From an uncultured Pedobacter sp. (lineage in GTDB: Bacteria > Bacteroidota > Bacteroidia > Sphingobacteriales > Sphingobacteriaceae): a stretch of 14,282 nucleotides of DNA. The notes beneath the pieces are model-generated. The model was given only the letters and a program-made list of their open reading frames with translations, ran no database searches and was not told the origin of the DNA. This document shows positions 5,616 through 12,891 of this stretch, in pieces (within the stretch, counting starts at the first letter, position 1; each line of letters starts with the position of its first letter). The stretch lies in the NCBI GenBank assembly GCA_946478755.1, contig CAMLDJ010000130.1, positions 1 through 14,282 on the forward strand, given 5' to 3'. Both the position numbers and the translations under genes were made by a program.

Positions 5616-8600
5616 TTAAAGTTTAACGCTTAGATTGATGCCGAATGTCCTGACGGGGGGTACACCACCCAACTCCAGTCCCGGGAAGCTTGCATTATAG
5701 CTCGATTCCGGATCAATATTGTCTGTTTTCTTCATGATAATGAACAGGTTCCGGCCAACTAAGCTCACGTTCAGCCCTTTTATTTTGTTATTAAATAGCT
5801 TTGCCGGGATGTTATAACCCAATGTTATTTGCCTGAACTTAATAAAGCTGGCATCCTGAACAAATTTATGCGATACGTTATTAGCCGTATTGAGGTAAAA
5901 ATCTGCGGCTGTGTTGCCTAAAGCCTCACGGTTTTCAAGCGTTGCTTTATGCAGGCCAAAAATATAGCCGTAGTAATCGGTAGCTGAAAATACCTTACCG
6001 CCCCATTTTCCATCGAGAAGGAAAGACAGGGTAACCCCTTTATAAGTAAATTCGTTGTTCCATCCTGCAAACCATTTGTTGTAAGCTGATCCATAGGGTT
6101 TCAGTTCTCCCCTCTCGGGCGCACCAAGCGCGTCTTTTAATATCTCTCCATTTGCCCCATATTTGAAATCATATGCCATGATTTGGGAAGCGGCTTTTCC
6201 TGCTAAATTCTGCAAAAAGCCAACACCTGACCTCGAGGTGGCAACAAGCTGAGAAGGTACACCATCTGCAAGCGAAAGTACTTCATTTTCATTGTAAGAT
6301 GCATTTAGTGATGACGTCCAGATAAAATCTTGATTTTTAAGGATCACACCGGAAATGAGCGCTTCTATGCCTTTGTTTTCAACTTCGCCCGAGTTCAGTA
6401 CCGCCCCTGCAAAACCTGTGGTTGGCGAGGTGGTTGAAAATATGATCTCATTCTTTGATTTCTTTTTATACCAGGTCATATCGACGCTCACACGGTTGTT
6501 AAGAAACCTAAGCTCTGTACCAATCTCAAGTTCCGTAGCTGTCGACGCTTTTAAGCTTGAATTGGGAATGTTTACATTGTTGATATTTCCCAGCGGCTTT
6601 CCACCTAGTGTTTCACTCCTGAAAACATAAGTAAGAAGTGTCTGATAGGGATCTGTAGATTGTCCGACCCTGGCATAGCCGGCCCTGATTTTTCCGAACG
6701 ATAAGGCCTCGGACTTTAATAACTCTGAAAAAATGAATGAAGCGCTGATAGACGGATAAACTACATTGAGTTTGTTGTCTTTTCCAGGGGTAGCCAGGGT
6801 TGAAAACCAGTCAGACCTTGCGCTCCCTGTGAGGTAAAGAATGTCTTTGTAGGTCAGTTCTAGTGTGCCATAAACGGAATGCGTTTCAGCTTCACTTTCC
6901 GTATATGATACCGATTTGTTTTTTGCGTTCAGGATATTATATACACCAAATATCGCGAAGTCGGTGCCATTGTTAGTAGTTTGACTGATCCGGGTATTTC
7001 TAAAGCTTGCTCCAAGATTTGGTGTAATGGTAAAATCCTCATCTACGGTAAATGGTTTACCCAACAGGAGATCTGCGTTTACATCTGCAAATTTGGTGCC
7101 CTGCTCGGCAATTTTACCGGCAACATAGTATGCTGTACCAGAAGGAACTACATTTTTGTACGTATCAGTATAGGCATCCCGTCCGGCTCGTCCTTGCAGG
7201 AATAGCCCATTATCAAAGACATAACGGGCACTGAAAGAAGCGATTTGACGATCACGCTTTGTATTGTTTACGAACTCGTTGGCAGCAAACCATGGGTTGG
7301 TAGCAAAGGTATTTCCCGTGTTGTACAGCACTTCGTTGCCGGCAGCAGTCTTTTCGGGTTTCAAATCCCTGATATCAATGCTTGTTGGCAGGAACAAGGC
7401 ATTGTAGTTGGCGTTACCTGCCCCGTCTGAAAGCATCGGCCTATTTTTAGCCTGCTCCAGAATATAATTTATCCGGGCATCTATTGTGAGCCGTTTTATG
7501 GGATCAAATGTACCCACAAGATTAAAAGACTGCCTGTTCAGACCAGAATTTGGAACGACCGAATTGTTGTTGACGTCATTTGCGGAAAAACGTAACGCAC
7601 CACCTTCAAAACTTTTATTTAGTGCTACCGTATTTGACCAGGTCCCTCCATCTCTATAGAAATTCTTAATGTTATTTTTTTGGGCAGAATATGGTCTGGA
7701 TATGCCATCAAATTGGACCACGTTGCTTCCATCAAGCCTCGCACCCCAGCTGGATCCTCCAACTTGTCCTGCTGCCTGGGCATCTGCTGGCTTCACACCA
7801 TTAGCGCCTTGTCCGTATACGTACTGCCAGTCTGTCCTGTCCATCACTTGTTCGATGACATAGTTGCTGTTAAACTCAATGCTGTTGCCCTTTCCACTTT
7901 TGGTGGTGATCAATATCACGCCGGCTTTGGCCCGGTAGCCGTAAAGTGCTGAAGCTGCAGCGCCCTTTAAGACTGAAATACTTTCGATATCATCCGGATT
8001 CAGGTTGCCGATTGCATCTCCAAGGTCAGGTGCATTGTCATACTGTCCCCCCGTGTTCCCATTTGGGTTTAAATTGTTTAGTCCAACCGGCTTATTTTCC
8101 ATTGGGACGCCGTTGATCACATATAGGGGCTGATTGGACTGATTCAGACTGGATACTCCCCTGATCACTACGCTTGTCGAAGCGCCTGCGCCACCTGCTG
8201 TAGAACTGATGTCTAAGCCGGCAACCTTGCCGACAAGAGCATTGGCGATATTGTTTTCTCTTGCCTGGGTCAAAGACTCTCCCTGTACCTGAGAAACCGA
8301 ATAGCCCAAAGCACGACGTTCCCTCCTGATACCTAATGCGGTTACAACAACTTCATTCAATAGTTTGGTATCCTCCAGAAGTACGATTTCAAGATCTGTC
8401 TTATTGTCGACCGCAACCTCTTGAGTTTGAAAGCCGGCGAACGAGATAACCAGTACAGCACCGGCAGGAACTGACATTGAAAATCTTCCATTGATGTCTG
8501 TCGATGATCCTGCACCAGACCCTTTTACCCGAACTGTAGCCCCGGCTAAGGGCTCACCTGCATTATCCTTTACGATACCTGTAATTTTAATGTCCTTTCT

Positions 8601-8960
8601 CCGGCTGATCACAATCAGTCCTTCGTCAGAGATGGAATATTTAAGATTGGTATTGCATAGGATTGCAGCAAGTACATCTGTAACCAAGGTGTTTTTTACA
8701 GATAATGTCACATATTTATTTACAGGTACGTTTGCCGAACTGTACACAAAATGATAATCGCTGTGCGCTTCAATCATTTTCAAAACCTCGCTCAACTTGG
8801 TTTTGGTCACGTCCAGGCTAATCTTTTGCTGGGAAAAGACAGCTGCCGAAACATTGAGGCAGGTTATGAAAATTATGATACAAGTCAATTTCATTAAAAT
8901 AATGAATTTTAAGAACACCCTGTATTCAGGGCGCGCTTGCAGTAAGTAATAATTAATCAT
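5616..8960 (-). CDS. SusC/RagA-family TonB-dependent outer-membrane transporter with STN signalling domain
   Basis: This is an intact 1114-residue transporter that imports a ligand using TonB energy. Counting from ATG 8960, a hydrophobic signal segment ends near VFSQQ (about residue 45). An STN domain (about 46-118) follows, then a carboxypeptidase-regulatory-like beta domain (ITGIVKDNAGEPLAGATVRV, from 126) and the EVVVTALGIRRERRALGYS region (about 203-221) leading into the plug. The barrel closes with TFGINLSVKL. An STN domain marks signal-transducing transporters that contact a FecR anti-sigma factor, and a FecR gene lies directly upstream. The frame extends to a TTG at 8999, but ATG 8960 gives the normal N-terminus for the family; MKLTC at 8894 is a shorter alternative. 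A hairpin at 9047-9070 separates it from fecR, so it likely has its own sigma-dependent promoter. Substrate unknown. Confidence 0.94.
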   Translation of the reverse strand: MINYYLLQARPEYRVFLKFIILMKLTCIIIFITCLNVSAAVFSQQKISLDVTKTKLSEVLKMIEAHSDYHFVYSSANVPVNKYVTLSVKNTLVTDVLAAILCNTNLKYSISDEGLIVISRRKDIKITGIVKDNAGEPLAGATVRVKGSGAGSSTDINGRFSMSVPAGAVLVISFAGFQTQEVAVDNKTDLEIVLLEDTKLLNEVVVTALGIRRERRALGYSVSQVQGESLTQARENNIANALVGKVAGLDISSTAGGAGASTSVVIRGVSSLNQSNQPLYVINGVPMENKPVGLNNLNPNGNTGGQYDNAPDLGDAIGNLNPDDIESISVLKGAAASALYGYRAKAGVILITTKSGKGNSIEFNSNYVIEQVMDRTDWQYVYGQGANGVKPADAQAAGQVGGSSWGARLDGSNVVQFDGISRPYSAQKNNIKNFYRDGGTWSNTVALNKSFEGGALRFSANDVNNNSVVPNSGLNRQSFNLVGTFDPIKRLTIDARINYILEQAKNRPMLSDGAGNANYNALFLPTSIDIRDLKPEKTAAGNEVLYNTGNTFATNPWFAANEFVNNTKRDRQIASFSARYVFDNGLFLQGRAGRDAYTDTYKNVVPSGTAYYVAGKIAEQGTKFADVNADLLLGKPFTVDEDFTITPNLGASFRNTRISQTTNNGTDFAIFGVYNILNAKNKSVSYTESEAETHSVYGTLELTYKDILYLTGSARSDWFSTLATPGKDNKLNVVYPSISASFIFSELLKSEALSFGKIRAGYARVGQSTDPYQTLLTYVFRSETLGGKPLGNINNVNIPNSSLKASTATELEIGTELRFLNNRVSVDMTWYKKKSKNEIIFSTTSPTTGFAGAVLNSGEVENKGIEALISGVILKNQDFIWTSSLNASYNENEVLSLADGVPSQLVATSRSGVGFLQNLAGKAASQIMAYDFKYGANGEILKDALGAPERGELKPYGSAYNKWFAGWNNEFTYKGVTLSFLLDGKWGGKVFSATDYYGYIFGLHKATLENREALGNTAADFYLNTANNVSHKFVQDASFIKFRQITLGYNIPAKLFNNKIKGLNVSLVGRNLFIIMKKTDNIDPESSYNASFPGLELGGVPPVRTFGINLSVKL

Positions 8961-9046
8961 ATTTTTGTTTTTTTTGGTTGCTATAGTATTTGGCAGCAAT
9001 TTGTTTGCGCATAACTGCCATTTGCTTCATATCAAGAAAAATTATA
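8961..9046 (-). promoter_or_regulatory. SusC promoter/leader region with a small overlapping ORF
   Basis: This 86-bp stretch lies between the hairpin after fecR and the SusC ATG, so it should hold the promoter used for SusC-SusD. I see no convincing TTTG / TAnnTTTG match, which fits recognition by an ECF sigma factor of unknown specificity. TGGCAG (8991-8996) and CTGCCA (9015-9020) form a 6-bp inverted repeat. A 25-codon ORF starting MKQMAVMRKQ opens at 9030 and stops at 8953, overlapping the SusC start by 8 bases; whether it is translated is unknown. Confidence 0.4.
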
Positions 9047-9078
9047 GGGGCAGTGCGTCAACACTGTCCCTTTTTTTT
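9047..9078. terminator. Intrinsic terminator between fecR and susC
   Basis: GGGGCAGTG (9047-9055) pairs with CACTGTCCC (9062-9070), with one G-T pair, around the 6-base loop CGTCAA. On the minus strand the stem lies 6 bp after the fecR stop codon and is followed by TATAATTTTT, so it should end or weaken the sigma-fecR transcript before susC. On the plus strand it is followed by eight T (9071-9078), so it may work in both directions. Confidence 0.75.
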
Positions 9079-10144
9079 ATTTTGATATGGTAATTTGTTT
9101 TCCTTTTATTTCATAGTTAAAATATTCTGCTGTTTGTAATGCATTTAAAGCTTGTTCAATATTTTCCACGGGAAAAGATGCCGTAAAATGGTACTTCTCT
9201 ACCTCTTTGTCAGTGAATATGATTTGTATATTATACCAGCGTTCCAGGACTTCCTTAAGTTCTCTAAAGCATTGGTCCGAAATTTCAAGCCGGCCTTTTG
9301 TCCAGGCAACCTCAGTAATAGTGCTATCATTTACCTTGGTATAATGGTTGATCGCAATTTCCGGCAGTTGTTTTTTGGCCCTAGCTGATTTATTTTCCGG
9401 GGCATGGATATCCGGCGTTTTATAGAAGGTTACTTTTTGACTCGGCCTTAACATAATAGAACTGCCTTTACTGCCTTTGCCTTCCATTACGATAAGCCCC
9501 TTAATTAAAGTTGTCTCTGAGGTAGGCTCGTTGGGATAAATTTTAACGTTAAAAGATGTACCCAAAACATTGATATCGAAATCTTCGGTATGCACTTTAA
9601 AAGGTTTGTCCTTTTGATGCATTACGTCAAAAAAAGCCTCCCCAATCAAATTTACTTCTCGGGTTTGTTCATTAAAACCTTTAATGATGGACAATGAGCT
9701 TTTGGAGTTCAATAAAATTACTGTTCCATCTTTAAGTGCGATCCTTTTGCGCTCACCAGCTTTTGTGATAAAGTTGTTGACCGTGCTTTGCCTGCTTTCC
9801 TGCTTATACTCCCCCTTTTTATACAGTAAAGAAGCGCCGACCACCAGCAATATAGCAGCGGCAATTTTAAACCAGTTGTAGTTCTTATGGATCCAGACCC
9901 CCTTATTGGTATGGCCAATGTGTTCTTTTAGCAATTCCGTTTGCACATTCAATGGCTTTTTATTGCCGCTCAGTATTACGTATAGCCGTCTTGCTTCTGT
10001 AATTACAACCTCCTGTTCAGGGTGGGCCACAATATAATTTTCCCAGTAGGCGACACAGCGTTTATCCGTTCCGGCACAATAAAGCTGAAAAGTATTATCT
10101 ACTAAAAAGTCTTCGACATTGAAAAGACTGCGATCAATCATCAT
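9077..10144 (-). CDS. FecR-family anti-sigma factor, membrane-anchored
   Basis: This 355-residue inner-membrane regulator is expected to hold the neighbouring ECF sigma factor and release it when the STN-bearing SusC transporter signals ligand binding. The cytoplasmic N-terminus (1-90) is followed by a single transmembrane helix at about 92-108 (FKIAAAILLVVGASLLY). A periplasmic FecR domain follows (about 125-225), with KAGERKRIALKDGT and the NLIGEAFFDV and LGTSFNVKIY segments. A C-terminal DUF4974-type domain (about 285-354) includes LKEVLERWYNIQIIF and ends KGKQITISK. Length and domain order are normal for Bacteroidota. Two ATG codons are in tandem (10144 and 10141). It lies 149 bp downstream of the sigma gene on the same strand, and a hairpin follows its stop codon. 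Confidence 0.93.
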   Translation of the reverse strand: MMIDRSLFNVEDFLVDNTFQLYCAGTDKRCVAYWENYIVAHPEQEVVITEARRLYVILSGNKKPLNVQTELLKEHIGHTNKGVWIHKNYNWFKIAAAILLVVGASLLYKKGEYKQESRQSTVNNFITKAGERKRIALKDGTVILLNSKSSLSIIKGFNEQTREVNLIGEAFFDVMHQKDKPFKVHTEDFDINVLGTSFNVKIYPNEPTSETTLIKGLIVMEGKGSKGSSIMLRPSQKVTFYKTPDIHAPENKSARAKKQLPEIAINHYTKVNDSTITEVAWTKGRLEISDQCFRELKEVLERWYNIQIIFTDKEVEKYHFTASFPVENIEQALNALQTAEYFNYEIKGKQITISK

Positions 10145-10184
10145 ATTTATGCTTTTATAAAGACAGTGCCTGAAAACTTCTTTT

Positions 10185-10218
10185 TTTCCTAAGGAAATTT
10201 TACTTTTTTTTATTTCCT
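10185..10218. repeat. Short inverted repeats in the 149-bp gap between sigma and fecR
   Basis: TTTCCT-A-AGGAAA (10185-10197) is a near-palindrome, and AGGAAAT (10192-10198) can also pair with ATTTCCT (10212-10218) across a 13-base T-rich loop. The central arm can therefore take either partner. The gap 10145-10293 is otherwise A/T-rich with no ORF. No U-tract follows the stem in the transcribed direction, so it is not an obvious terminator. It might shape expression of fecR relative to the sigma factor, but this is weak. Confidence 0.3.
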
Positions 10219-10293
10219 GTTCTAAAAGGGCTTCCTCAAGGCTTCTGTTAGAAAAGCGACGCGATGATTATGGATGCTGGGATGATATTGATT

Positions 10294-10848
10294 TTAATCT
10301 TTTAATTCTTTTCTCAATATTTTAAGTGCATCGTAAATGGTATTATAAGCAGTTTTGATCGTTTGGTTGGTTTGCTGGGCAATTTGTTCGTAACTCAGAC
10401 CGTCAAAAAATTTTAAATGAACGAGCTGCTTCTGCCTAAATGTTAGTTTCTGAAGTGCTGTTTTCAATTTATACCTCACCAACTCATCCGTCTGGACCTT
10501 AACAATGAATTCTTCATAAGACATTTCCATCCATTCTCCGTCAGAACCTGCGTTTTGTAAGGCATAATTTATCTTTTTTTTACGTTCGAGTAACCGGAGG
10601 ATCTTACGTTTTACAAATGTGCGCAAGTAGGCATGGACATTGTCAACTCTGTTTAGCTGTGCATGTTTTTCCCAAATCGTAACAAAAACCTGATCGGTTG
10701 CTTCCCCTGAAGTTTCCGCATCACCACAAACACGGATCCCGAAGTTTACCAGGTCATAATAGAGTGCCTTATAAAGGTCAAAAAATGCGTCCTGATCCCC
10801 TATTCGCAGACGCTCCCATAACAGATGACGAACAAGTTGATTATCCAT
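10294..10848 (-). CDS. ECF-type RNA polymerase sigma-70 factor
   Basis: This 184-residue sigma factor has only the two domains of ECF sigmas. Region 2 spans about 20-90, with DQVFVTIWEKH in region 2.2 and HAYLRTFVKRKILR following. Region 4 spans about 125-180 (LTFRQKQLVHLKFFDGLSYEQIAQQT), the helix-turn-helix that reads the -35 element. It precedes a FecR anti-sigma gene and an STN-containing SusC on the same strand, the classic cell-surface signalling arrangement of Bacteroidota, so the SusC-SusD pair is its likely target. A candidate housekeeping promoter lies about 65 bp upstream. Length and domains are normal. The exact promoter it recognises is not visible here. Confidence 0.94.
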   Translation of the reverse strand: MDNQLVRHLLWERLRIGDQDAFFDLYKALYYDLVNFGIRVCGDAETSGEATDQVFVTIWEKHAQLNRVDNVHAYLRTFVKRKILRLLERKKKINYALQNAGSDGEWMEMSYEEFIVKVQTDELVRYKLKTALQKLTFRQKQLVHLKFFDGLSYEQIAQQTNQTIKTAYNTIYDALKILRKELKD

Positions 10849-11164
10849 TTGGCTAGTTTAGGTTCTAACAATGTAAGAAAATCTGCTGATATAATTTCAA
10901 GAAATTTGATTTCAAAAATATAGTTTTTCGAAAACGAAACAAATCAATTAATTAAGACAAAAAGACATTGCTAATTCCCGAATTTGCAATTAAATTTGAG
11001 TGCAAATCTTTAATTTTCAGGGTACTGCATATCAAAAGGCTGAAGTCGGTTACGCACTATTGATTAGAGTTTCGCTGTTATATTGCTGAACAGTTGCTAG
11101 AGCTTGCGACAAGTCACATAGCAGATTAACATGCAGAAAGAGGATATAGGTCGATGACCATTTC
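10849..11164. other. Intergenic region upstream of the sigma gene, no gene seen
   Basis: This stretch between the sigma start and the terminator after gapN contains no ORF with family-like sequence on either strand. It holds the candidate sigma promoter described separately, the palindrome TTTTCGAAAA (10925-10934), and a 7-bp inverted repeat ATTTGCA (10982-10988) / TGCAAAT (11001-11007) whose arms are 19 bp apart centre to centre, a spacing that would suit a dimeric regulator. I see nothing in 11010-11160. Confidence 0.5.
10913..10943 (-). promoter_or_regulatory. Candidate Bacteroidota housekeeping promoter of the sigma gene
   Basis: On the minus strand TTTG (10943-10940) is followed after 19 bases by TATTTTTG (10920-10913), a full match to the Bacteroidota consensus TTTG / TAnnTTTG with normal spacing. 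The predicted leader to ATG 10848 is about 60 bases. The palindrome TTTTCGAAAA (10925-10934) sits between the two elements and could be a binding site. Such motifs occur by chance in AT-rich DNA, hence the moderate confidence. Confidence 0.45.
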
Positions 11165-11215
11165 AAAAAAAGCCGTTCTATTTATCGCATTTCACGATGC
11201 AACAAATAGAACGGC
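11165..11215 (-). terminator. Strong intrinsic terminator after gapN
   Basis: GCCGTTCTATTT (11172-11183) and AAATAGAACGGC (11204-11215) form a perfect 12-bp stem around a 20-base loop. On the minus strand it is followed by seven T (11171-11165), and it starts 13 bp past the gapN stop codon. It should end the exuT-gapN transcript and insulate the sigma gene promoter beyond it. Confidence 0.9.
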
Positions 11216-11228
11216 GTAGGACAAATAT

Positions 11229-12854
11229 TTAAAACAAATATTTTGTGCTTAAGAAATTTGAACTGTTGCTGTCCACAATTTCGTTAATCAGGTGTTTATT
11301 GCTCTCATTTAATTTCGTTGCTACCAAAGATCTGATCGAGAATGATCTTAGGGCATCAACTACGGATAGAGTCCCCTCTGCGCTGTCTTTTCTACCTGTA
11401 AACGGAAATACATCCGGTCCACGCTGGCATTGACAGTTAATATTAACCCTACTTACCTGGTTAACCAGAGGGTCAATCAATGCGGCAACCTCTTCATCGT
11501 CGTCACTAAAAATACTAACCTGTTGTCCATGGGTTGATTCGATCAGGTACTGTACAGGCTCTTCCAGATCATCAAAAGCAATTACTGGTATTACCGGACC
11601 GAATTGCTCTTCCGTATACAACTTCATATTCCTGTTAACAGGATATACAATAGCAGGATAAACAAACGATTCTACTGTATCACCGCCATTTTCATTAATT
11701 ACTTTAGCACCATGCGCAACGGCGTCGGCAATACAATCTTTAAGATAGGCAGGTTTCTGCGGTTCTGGGAGTGGTGTTAAAGCAACACCTTCTTCCCATG
11801 GCATACCAAATTTGAGCTTGGCCACAGCAGCTGATAACTCTTTCAAAAATACATCAGCGAGACTGCGATGTATAAAAATGATTTTAAGCGCTGTACATCT
11901 TTGTCCGTTAAATGACAAGGAACCAAGGACAGTTTCCTGCACGGCAAGCTTAACGTCTGCTTTAGCGGTAATTATTGCAGCATTCTTGGCATCAAGGCCA
12001 AGAATGGCACGCAGTCTGTTTACTTTAGGATGGAGTTTTTTCAATTCATTGGCCACCTTACTGGAACCAATCAAGGTTAAAACATTAATCTCGCCAGACT
12101 TCATCAGATCCGGTATGATCTTATTTCCACGACCATATATCGTATTTACTACCCCCTTAGGAAAACAATCTCTGAAAGCTTCCAATAAAGGATAATGTAA
12201 TAAAGTACCATGTTTTGGTGGTTTAAACAGCAGCGTATTGCCCATGATCAGAGCTGGAATTAATGTAGTGAACGTTTCATTCAATGGATAATTAAATGGT
12301 CCCATACAAAGTACCACACCAAGTGGTGACCGTCTGATCTGCGCTACAATACCCTGCTCTATGCTGAATTTAGACGATTGCCTGTCCAGATCTTTCAACG
12401 CATCAATAGTGGCATATATATATTCAACTGTCCGGTCAAATTCTTTTACAGAATCGGCGTACGACTTCCCGATCTCCCACATTAGCAATTTTACCACAAT
12501 TGCTTTCTTTTCTATGATTCTATGAGTGAATTGCTCCACACAGTGAATGCGGTTTGCCACACTCATGGTCGGCCACGCTCCTCTTCCGTTATTATAGGCT
12601 GCTACAGCCGCCTGAAGCGCCTCGTCAGCCTCTTTTTCACTACACAGCGGATAAGTACCAATTAGTTTCCTTTCCAGGCCTTTTTCTGTCCGGATACAAA
12701 TCGGAGACAAAACCTCATGCACTTCACCTGTCCAGGGACGCATTTCGCCATTGCTAAGGTATTCGCGCTGGTGTACTTCTACAGATAATTTAAACTCTTC
12801 AGGGATTTGATCTTCTGTAACGAAAATTGAATCTAGCTGATCTTTTGAAAACAT
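11229..12854 (-). CDS. gapN: GapN-type NADP-dependent non-phosphorylating glyceraldehyde-3-phosphate dehydrogenase (ALDH superfamily)
   Basis: This 541-residue aldehyde dehydrogenase is expected to oxidise glyceraldehyde-3-phosphate directly to 3-phosphoglycerate with NADP in the cytoplasm, giving NADPH without the ATP step. ALDH landmarks are the oxyanion Asn188 in GPFNYP, the cofactor-binding Lys211 in FKPP, the catalytic Cys320 in FNGQRCTALK, Glu416 in EEQFGP, and QRGPDVFPF (477-485), which resembles the phosphate-substrate region of GapN. The position of the usual general-base Glu is Gly286 (LGLDAK, where typical family members have ELGGK); Asp288 lies two residues on. The spacing to the catalytic Cys is the same as I recall in Streptococcus GapN (34 residues), so this is substitution, not misalignment. 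It follows the ExuT-like transporter by 37 bp and ends at a strong terminator. N- and C-terminal extensions make it longer than the roughly 475-residue streptococcal enzyme. Confidence 0.85.
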   Translation of the reverse strand: MFSKDQLDSIFVTEDQIPEEFKLSVEVHQREYLSNGEMRPWTGEVHEVLSPICIRTEKGLERKLIGTYPLCSEKEADEALQAAVAAYNNGRGAWPTMSVANRIHCVEQFTHRIIEKKAIVVKLLMWEIGKSYADSVKEFDRTVEYIYATIDALKDLDRQSSKFSIEQGIVAQIRRSPLGVVLCMGPFNYPLNETFTTLIPALIMGNTLLFKPPKHGTLLHYPLLEAFRDCFPKGVVNTIYGRGNKIIPDLMKSGEINVLTLIGSSKVANELKKLHPKVNRLRAILGLDAKNAAIITAKADVKLAVQETVLGSLSFNGQRCTALKIIFIHRSLADVFLKELSAAVAKLKFGMPWEEGVALTPLPEPQKPAYLKDCIADAVAHGAKVINENGGDTVESFVYPAIVYPVNRNMKLYTEEQFGPVIPVIAFDDLEEPVQYLIESTHGQQVSIFSDDDEEVAALIDPLVNQVSRVNINCQCQRGPDVFPFTGRKDSAEGTLSVVDALRSFSIRSLVATKLNESNKHLINEIVDSNSSNFLSTKYLF

Positions 12855-12891
12855 TTAGTTAATATTAGTTTTAGGTATTAATTTATTCGTA

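Noticed and set aside
8728..8735. ACGTTTGC inside SusC as another LacI operator
   Set aside because: Only one half-site matches; the other half is unrelated.
6355..8754. Several open frames of 60-91 codons on the plus strand opposite SusC
   Set aside because: Antisense shadows of an intact 1114-residue SusC; no recognisable domains.
8961..8999. TTG start at 8999 for SusC
   Set aside because: The extra 13 residues are Lys/Asn-rich leader sequence; ATG 8960 gives the usual family N-terminus.
12271..12277. AACGTTT core inside gapN as another LacI operator
   Set aside because: Flanking bases do not extend the symmetry and match the operator poorly.
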